Below are positions 40,321 through 45,145 of a stretch of 45,145 nucleotides of DNA, in pieces. The notes under the pieces were generated by a model. The model was not told the DNA's origin, did no database searches, and saw nothing but the letters and a program-made list of their open reading frames with translations. Each line of letters begins with the position of its first letter. Positions within the stretch are counted from its first letter, which is position 1. Source of the stretch: Ruminococcus sp. (lineage in GTDB: Bacteria > Bacillota > Clostridia > Oscillospirales > Ruminococcaceae); contig JAFXNC010000018.1 in NCBI GenBank assembly GCA_017529875.1, positions 1-45,145 on the forward strand. The letters run 5' to 3'. The position numbers and the translations under genes are program-made.

Positions 40321-42127
40321 CTCCGAATTCAGTCATGCTTGTAATGCCTCCCAGCAGCGCCTCGATGTTAGGCAGACGTTTTTTATAGATCAATGCAGGA
40401 TTGTCAGGGTCATCTTTTTCTGCGCTGCTGAGTCTGTTATATGTTTCGTAATCGTAATAGTAAAGAGTAAGGCTGTGGTCGCGTTCCATAGCTATGGCAA
40501 GATATATGTCATTTACGGGCAGATCCATTTCAAAGGCGGGTTCGACTATATCCGATCTCAGGCGGTTCTTGCACCGCTGGATATAGTGTATCCTCTCCCC
40601 GTATACGGGGGTGGGTATGCCCTCACGGTTATTGCAGTAGAACACCGGCTTGCCGGGCGTGTATACCTCGTTCATGCGGAAGAACACGAAGGGTTTTGTC
40701 TGCTGTTTGTTGTAGCCTACGAAGGTGTACTGGAACTGGTCGGATATCTTGATCTTCTCGTTTACCTCGAGAGCCGCACCGTTGGCAACAGAGAGTATCC
40801 GGGTCTCTGCGTTTCGGAAGTCGTATTCCGTGTACCGGGGGTCCCTTGTTTGGCTGACCAGGCGGAAGGCCTTGCAGGACTTGGTGATATGCCTCTCGGT
40901 GAGGGCAAAGTTGCAGAATCCTCCCACCAGAACGACCTTGAAGGCTCCGCTGCTGGCAGACGTGCTATCGATATTGTTTTCATCCATGTATTTGGCGGCA
41001 TCATCCAGAACAGAGGTAAGTACTTTGCTGATCGCACCTTCACCGGATCCGTCTGTGCCGTAGGCGCGTATCAGGGCGCTGTGCTTGACAGTTAATCTTT
41101 TGTCGCCGTAAAACAGTTGTTTCATTGGTGTCAGCGTAAATTCCCTGTCGTACTTGGTACCGCCTTCCTTGAAGTAGGCATCAAAGGCCTCGCAGTAGTT
41201 TCTCAGTTCGGTCGCGGATTTCTTGACTGCTTCCTCTACGCTCTTGACGAAGAACTGATAATCCTGGGAGCCCTTGTCAACGTTCTGGATGCCGTTGTCT
41301 TCAAGTATTATGTCGGCAAGGGTCTCCATGTAGGCAAGACCGGCCTTGCCTACCTTGCCGTCGGTATTCTCTCCGGCACCCCAGCCGTCACCGACGACGC
41401 TGATAACGCTCTTTCCGTCCTTGTTCTCGACCCGGCACAGTGCCAGATCAAGAGTGCCTCCGCCGTAGTCGATGACCAGTATATGTCCGTCGAAGGGGGA
41501 TTCGTTCTCTGCGCGGCGGCTGCGGTTTATCGTCTCCACCACGGCTCCTGCCGCCAGCTTGGGCTCCGCACAGAAGTCTACTTCCGTCTCGTAGCCAAGC
41601 TTTTGGCATACCCTGACTATGATCTCGTGAAGAGCCTGTATCCTGTGGTCGTTGAGATCCTTGGTCCAGACGTTGGGTATGCCCACAGTTATCTTCTCGA
41701 TGTCGCCGAATCCGGGCACCGATTCCTTGACCTTTTTGAACAGCTCCTCGATAAACAGCCCGGTGATGAAGTCCGGGGTGAATGTGCTGTCATAGCCCCG
41801 CTTTTTCCACTCCTCCGGTTCCTGCCATTTGGAGCTGTCTTCTTCGCGGAGAGGCTCGCTGCCCAGCAGCAGCTTGAAGCCCTTGAATACTCTCGCGCCG
41901 CTGACGCAGAGATGGTTCACTGCATCACTGCCGATCAGCACCTCGCCTGCGTCGTCCATGGTTTCGACAGGCGTCTCGTCATCCTTCGGCAGCAGCACAA
42001 CTATGGATTCAACTGCATTGTTGGCGGTATAGTCTTGGCTGAAATTAACAGCCTCCGGCTTGTCCCCCGCAAGTCTCGATACGATAGTATAGGTCGTGCC
42101 GAAATCAAGTCCGATACGTTCTCCCAC
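40304..42127 (-). CDS. Hsp70/DnaK-like ATPase with divergent C-terminus
   Basis: A 607-aa protein with an actin-like Hsp70 nucleotide-binding domain over about 1-430. Phosphate loop 1 is GLDFGTTYT (6-14), phosphate 2 is VIDYGGGTLDLAL with D220, and the adenosine motif is VVLVGGF with G402/G403. After this the C-terminal 180 residues do not look like the DnaK peptide-binding domain and end without the EEVD or acidic tail, so its client range is probably special. The start is GTG at 42127 with AGGGGGA upstream. It lies 17 bases after the protease gene and overlaps the coiled-coil gene. It is unlikely to be the housekeeping DnaK, as no grpE or dnaJ is near. Confidence 0.88.
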   Translation of the reverse strand: MGERIGLDFGTTYTIVSRLAGDKPEAVNFSQDYTANNAVESIVVLLPKDDETPVETMDDAGEVLIGSDAVNHLCVSGARVFKGFKLLLGSEPLREEDSSKWQEPEEWKKRGYDSTFTPDFITGLFIEELFKKVKESVPGFGDIEKITVGIPNVWTKDLNDHRIQALHEIIVRVCQKLGYETEVDFCAEPKLAAGAVVETINRSRRAENESPFDGHILVIDYGGGTLDLALCRVENKDGKSVISVVGDGWGAGENTDGKVGKAGLAYMETLADIILEDNGIQNVDKGSQDYQFFVKSVEEAVKKSATELRNYCEAFDAYFKEGGTKYDREFTLTPMKQLFYGDKRLTVKHSALIRAYGTDGSGEGAISKVLTSVLDDAAKYMDENNIDSTSASSGAFKVVLVGGFCNFALTERHITKSCKAFRLVSQTRDPRYTEYDFRNAETRILSVANGAALEVNEKIKISDQFQYTFVGYNKQQTKPFVFFRMNEVYTPGKPVFYCNNREGIPTPVYGERIHYIQRCKNRLRSDIVEPAFEMDLPVNDIYLAIAMERDHSLTLYYYDYETYNRLSSAEKDDPDNPALIYKKRLPNIEALLGGITSMTEFGDDNIV

Positions 42128-42144
42128 TGTTTATTCCCCCTGTA

Positions 42145-44871
42145 TTATATGTTGGTTTTGAAAAACTCCCTGATGAATGAGGTCATGGGCTGGAAAAAGT
42201 TCATTTCAGCATTGTCATTCCGGTCGATGCCTCTGAATATCCCGATGACGGTCATGTCGTTTGAGATGACCGGCGCTCCCGAAATGCCGTCTTCTTTGTT
42301 GAGGATCGGGCCGAGGTCGTATACCTCGTTGGGATCGTCAGTATTCAAAGGGTGCTTCCTGGACACTACGTGAGAAAGCGGATACACAAGTGTTTTCTTG
42401 AGCACGGGATAACCCGCGAGGGTGACTTGCTCATGCAGATCGATCACCCGGTCAAGGTCTGCTATCTGCATAAAGGGCATGGGTGAGGGCTTGTGTATCT
42501 TTATCAGCGCAAGGTCAACGCCTGATTTGACGTTCACCACCGAGAAGCTGTATGTCTCCTTGCCGTTGTCTGAGGAGGCAGTGCCGCGCATCACATGGCT
42601 CGTGAGACGCTTTTTGTCCGCCACACTGTGGCAGCAGGTCAGGGCGTAACCCTCCGGCGAGATCACGAAGGCCGTGCCGTAGTTTGGTTTGCCGTTTATC
42701 ATGACCGTGGTCTTGAATATGCACTTGCTGCCCATATCGCCTTTGTCGGTAAAGCTGCACTGCTCTCTGCCGAAGAAGATCTCTTTTCTGAGCTTCCTGA
42801 GAACATCGGATTTCTTGGTGCTTATACGCGAGAATGAGTTGTCAGTGATGAAGGCTTCAGCGCAGTCTTTGGAAAGCTCCGCCAGTGATGCGAGCTGTTC
42901 CCCGGTCAGCCCCGAGAGCAGCTCTTTCAGCTCTTTGAGGGAGTTGAACTGCCATTCACCGCTGCCGCTGCGTCTTTCTTTGAAGATATACACTGCCAGC
43001 CCGGAAAGGGTACCGAAGGGCAGGGAAGCGATCGCTCCGCCCGACAGTCTCATCCTCGTCAGCAGCCGGAATATCTCGTCAGGGTGAGGAACGGAGTTTG
43101 CCCGGAGGAAACGTCCGGCCTTTTTTAGACGTGTTAAGTACTCCCCGTAGTCACCGGTGCCGAAGTCCTTCTCCAGCCTTGCCAGCCGTGATACGGCAGC
43201 TCTGTCCGCCGAGGCAAAGCAGAGCTCCGGATCGTCGGTGACGGCAATGACAGAGTTCTGAGCCGGCAGCTGTCTGAGAGTGCGTATAAACAGCTCTATG
43301 CTGCTGTCGGGAAGGCTGCTGTCAGTCAGCAGTACCAGCGGCAGCAGCGCGGCAGTCTTCTTGTTTTTATCCGAGACCAGCGAGCAGAGCCTTCCGAGCC
43401 TGTCCGGCAGGTCGTCGCTGTTTTTGGTATCGAGAGTGAATACCCGCTCAAAGCCCTGTGACTTGTAATACCGTCTCAGGTATTCCCACAGGCTTAGTAT
43501 CTCGAAGGTGTCGGCGGCATAGATCTCCTCCGGGTCAGCCATGAAGAAATGCAGCTTCTCCGGTGCATCGGCGTATGCCGACACCTGATCTGCCCGCAGG
43601 GGTCTTGGCTTGGGCCGCTCGTTGGGAGCAGGCTTTGGATGCTTTTCCGGGAGCTTGGCCTGAGCTGCGGCGGGCACCGCCTTAACAAGTTCCTCCGCCG
43701 GGGCAGGGTCGGGATGCTGTTTGGGGAGCTTGTCCAAAGCTGCGGAGGGTATCGCCCGAACAGGCTTATCTTTAGGGATACCGTCAAGGATGTTCCCGGG
43801 GATCTCCGTTTCATTTGTTACACATCCGGGACGAACCGTACAGGTGATCCGGCACCACACCTTTGAACCTGCCAGAGCCTCCGTTATCAGCAGGCTGCTG
43901 CCTGTTTCTTCGGGCATCACCGAGGGGAAATAGCCTATATCCTCATTGCCTGTACTCTTGTACCATTCATAGCACAGTTCAGATCCGTCGCTGTTGTACT
44001 GAAGCGATACACAGAGATATTTCCGGCCGTCGATGATCTGATATTCCGATCCGACTGTGCCTTCGAGCGGCAGCTCAAAGTCGCTGTGCTTGATCGGGCC
44101 GTAGACAAGGCGCGTGATCTGTCCGTCATTCGCGGTGTACTCAGCATGGATGTACTGATCTAAAAGATAGTCCCTGCCGGTTATCGCAAAGCTTCTGTCT
44201 TGGATGTTCTGTCTCCGGTTGATTTCATAGTCCGATTCGCTGAAACGGTTGAATTCCCACAAAGGGTTTATGTCAGGAGCGAAGTTCTCTTCAAGGAGGC
44301 CTTTTCTGATCTCAATAGCGGTATAGGCTTTGCCGGTCATGTTAGTCTTGCGTACAGCAGAAAGATGAAGCAGCATCTTTTCGTTGACCACTTGCAGTGA
44401 GTTCATCCTTCTGATCATGTTCCTGAATATCACGACTATTTCATTGAAGGATAACTCCACATACGCCTGCTCGATGCTTTCGTTGCCGTCGTGCTTGAAT
44501 AGGTTTCCGTTACTGTTGATATCTTTGAGTATCCTTTTTATCTTATCCGAACCTATGCCGAGTCTGTTGAGCAGTGTGCTGTGTTTCAGATAATCTCTGT
44601 AAGTGATCGACCTGGGGTGATTGGGATCCAGGCCCCCGAGCTGCTGTTCGTTATAGGTGAGATAGTACTCATATCCGTGCCGGAGCAGAGTTTCTGCAAC
44701 GCCTTGCAGATTCCTGATGCAGGTGCTCTCATCAAAATTCCTGTAAAACTCATTCAGATCGTCGTTAGCCTTTGGGGTACAGATATTGTACACTGTGGCA
44801 AGGGCCTTTTTGAGATTCATTTTCAGTTCTTTGCTTGCGGTTTTCAGCTCATATATAAATGAAAGATCCAT
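42145..44871 (-). CDS. Multidomain protein with C-terminal trypsin-like serine protease
   Basis: A 908-aa protein, first gene of the operon. The N-terminal about 130 residues are helical. An Ig-like beta domain follows (about 250-360, with CYEWYKS and GSKVWCRITC). A Pro-rich linker has two copies of a KLPxxHPxPAP unit. The next 280 residues look like a P-loop-less ATPase-like or regulatory domain. The C-terminal 190 residues are a trypsin/HtrA-type protease with the triad H748 (TCCHSVAD), D786 (GVDLALIKI) and S864 (DGISGAPV), preceded by GTAFVISPEGYALT. There is no signal peptide, so it should act in the cytoplasm. The ribosome site is GGGAG. With the Hsp70-like ATPase it could recognise and cut particular proteins. 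Confidence 0.8.
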   Translation of the reverse strand: MDLSFIYELKTASKELKMNLKKALATVYNICTPKANDDLNEFYRNFDESTCIRNLQGVAETLLRHGYEYYLTYNEQQLGGLDPNHPRSITYRDYLKHSTLLNRLGIGSDKIKRILKDINSNGNLFKHDGNESIEQAYVELSFNEIVVIFRNMIRRMNSLQVVNEKMLLHLSAVRKTNMTGKAYTAIEIRKGLLEENFAPDINPLWEFNRFSESDYEINRRQNIQDRSFAITGRDYLLDQYIHAEYTANDGQITRLVYGPIKHSDFELPLEGTVGSEYQIIDGRKYLCVSLQYNSDGSELCYEWYKSTGNEDIGYFPSVMPEETGSSLLITEALAGSKVWCRITCTVRPGCVTNETEIPGNILDGIPKDKPVRAIPSAALDKLPKQHPDPAPAEELVKAVPAAAQAKLPEKHPKPAPNERPKPRPLRADQVSAYADAPEKLHFFMADPEEIYAADTFEILSLWEYLRRYYKSQGFERVFTLDTKNSDDLPDRLGRLCSLVSDKNKKTAALLPLVLLTDSSLPDSSIELFIRTLRQLPAQNSVIAVTDDPELCFASADRAAVSRLARLEKDFGTGDYGEYLTRLKKAGRFLRANSVPHPDEIFRLLTRMRLSGGAIASLPFGTLSGLAVYIFKERRSGSGEWQFNSLKELKELLSGLTGEQLASLAELSKDCAEAFITDNSFSRISTKKSDVLRKLRKEIFFGREQCSFTDKGDMGSKCIFKTTVMINGKPNYGTAFVISPEGYALTCCHSVADKKRLTSHVMRGTASSDNGKETYSFSVVNVKSGVDLALIKIHKPSPMPFMQIADLDRVIDLHEQVTLAGYPVLKKTLVYPLSHVVSRKHPLNTDDPNEVYDLGPILNKEDGISGAPVISNDMTVIGIFRGIDRNDNAEMNFFQPMTSFIREFFKTNI

Positions 44872-44944
44872 AGCAGCACTCCCTGTCCGTAATGATCTGT
44901 AAAGGCAGAAAAAAGTATAAATTTCTGCAAAAATACACTCTTTA

Positions 44945-44974
44945 ATTATACATCAGAAAGTGGCATGTTGTCAA
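44945..44974 (-). promoter_or_regulatory. Promoter of the protease-Hsp70-sigma operon
   Basis: Minus strand: TTGACA (44974-44969), an 18-base spacer, TATAAT (44950-44945), about 75 bases before the protease start codon. It has housekeeping consensus, so basal expression need not depend on the operon's own sigma factor. Confidence 0.85.
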
Positions 44975-45066
44975 GATGAAGTGAAAGCTTTTCAGCTCTG
45001 TCTGTGTGCAGTTGTCAATGATCTTGGACACTCGCCCTCAAAAAATAAGATGTTAAGCACATATTG

Positions 45067-45117
45067 GCAACTTCACCTCTTGGAGGAGCCGTAGGCGACG
45101 GAGAGAGGTGAAGTTGC
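45067..45117. repeat. Long inverted repeat at the window edge
   Basis: GCAACTTCACCTCT (45067-45080) and AGAGGTGAAGTTGC (45104-45117) are perfect 14-bp arms; the loop contains a second imperfect hairpin (GGAGCCGTAGGCGACGGAG). No T-run follows on either strand. It looks like a dispersed palindromic element. The neighbouring gene is outside the window. Confidence 0.7.
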
Positions 45118-45145
45118 GGCGGCTCTCTACATTATCGACAGGTGA

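Noticed and set aside
40304..42127. Assignment as the housekeeping chaperone DnaK
   Set aside because: The C-terminal third lacks the DnaK substrate domain, and grpE/dnaJ are absent; it is embedded in a protease/sigma operon.

Overview
The window looks like chromosome from an anaerobic, low-G+C-phylum (Bacillota) gut bacterium of the Ruminococcus/Oscillospiraceae type. The evidence is endospore genes (sipL-spoIVA), a T-box riboswitch, Gram-positive promoters and AGGAGG ribosome sites, a pyruvate formate-lyase, an L-arabinose operon and a BspA-like surface protein. This assignment comes from gene content and style, not from a database match. Coding density is high and the genes are G+C-rich; most intergenic spaces carry A+T-rich promoters, hairpins or short dispersed repeats.

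Layout. 1-3560: a sigma-E-like promoter and the spore-coat pair sipL-spoIVA. 3569-6858 (minus strand): an asparagine supply operon asnS-GNAT-asnA under an Asn-specific T-box. 6900-7430: palindromes and two copies of a dispersed repeat, a third copy of which lies at 164-281. 7428-13700: alpha-glucan/glycogen breakdown operon malQ - deaminase - 40-aa small ORF - glgP - pyk. 13731-15288: a PurF-like protein with a disabled glutaminase domain. 15322-20012: a divergent methionyl-tRNA synthetase and a secreted LRR/Ig-like/transglutaminase-like protein. 20092-20221: a MITE-like cloverleaf palindrome. 20309-30534: an arabinose locus made of an AraR-type repressor, an AraC-type regulator, an ABC transporter with two permeases (YtfQRT/YjfF-like), an FGGY kinase and araA. 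30540-31080: eroded gene remnants. 31166-32238 (minus): smpB and tmRNA. 32272-34962 (minus): a split pyruvate formate-lyase. 35025-35630: a small alpha/beta hydrolase. 35634-44974 (minus): a seven-gene operon of a trypsin-like protease fusion, an Hsp70-like ATPase, a coiled-coil protein, a zinc-ribbon protein, an ECF-like sigma factor, a zinc-finger anti-sigma-like protein and a zinc-ribbon/coiled-coil/membrane/RCC1-like protein.

How the parts work together. Arabinose would enter through the ABC transporter, be isomerised by AraA and phosphorylated by the kinase; candidate AraR boxes precede both the regulators and the transporter. MalQ and GlgP would turn alpha-glucans into glucose-1-phosphate, and Pyk and PFL would take the carbon to pyruvate and then acetyl-CoA plus formate. 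AsnA would make asparagine and AsnS load it on tRNA, both governed by uncharged tRNA-Asn.

The two most unusual items are the split PFL and the terminal operon. The PFL glycyl-radical domain is a separate 83-aa gene. It is separated from the catalytic subunit by a 71-aa gene that may be a radical-less relative of the same domain. The terminal operon combines an Hsp70-like ATPase, a protease fusion and a sigma/anti-sigma pair, and I do not recognise it as a described system. It looks like a self-regulated stress, quality-control or conflict module; its function is not established from sequence alone.
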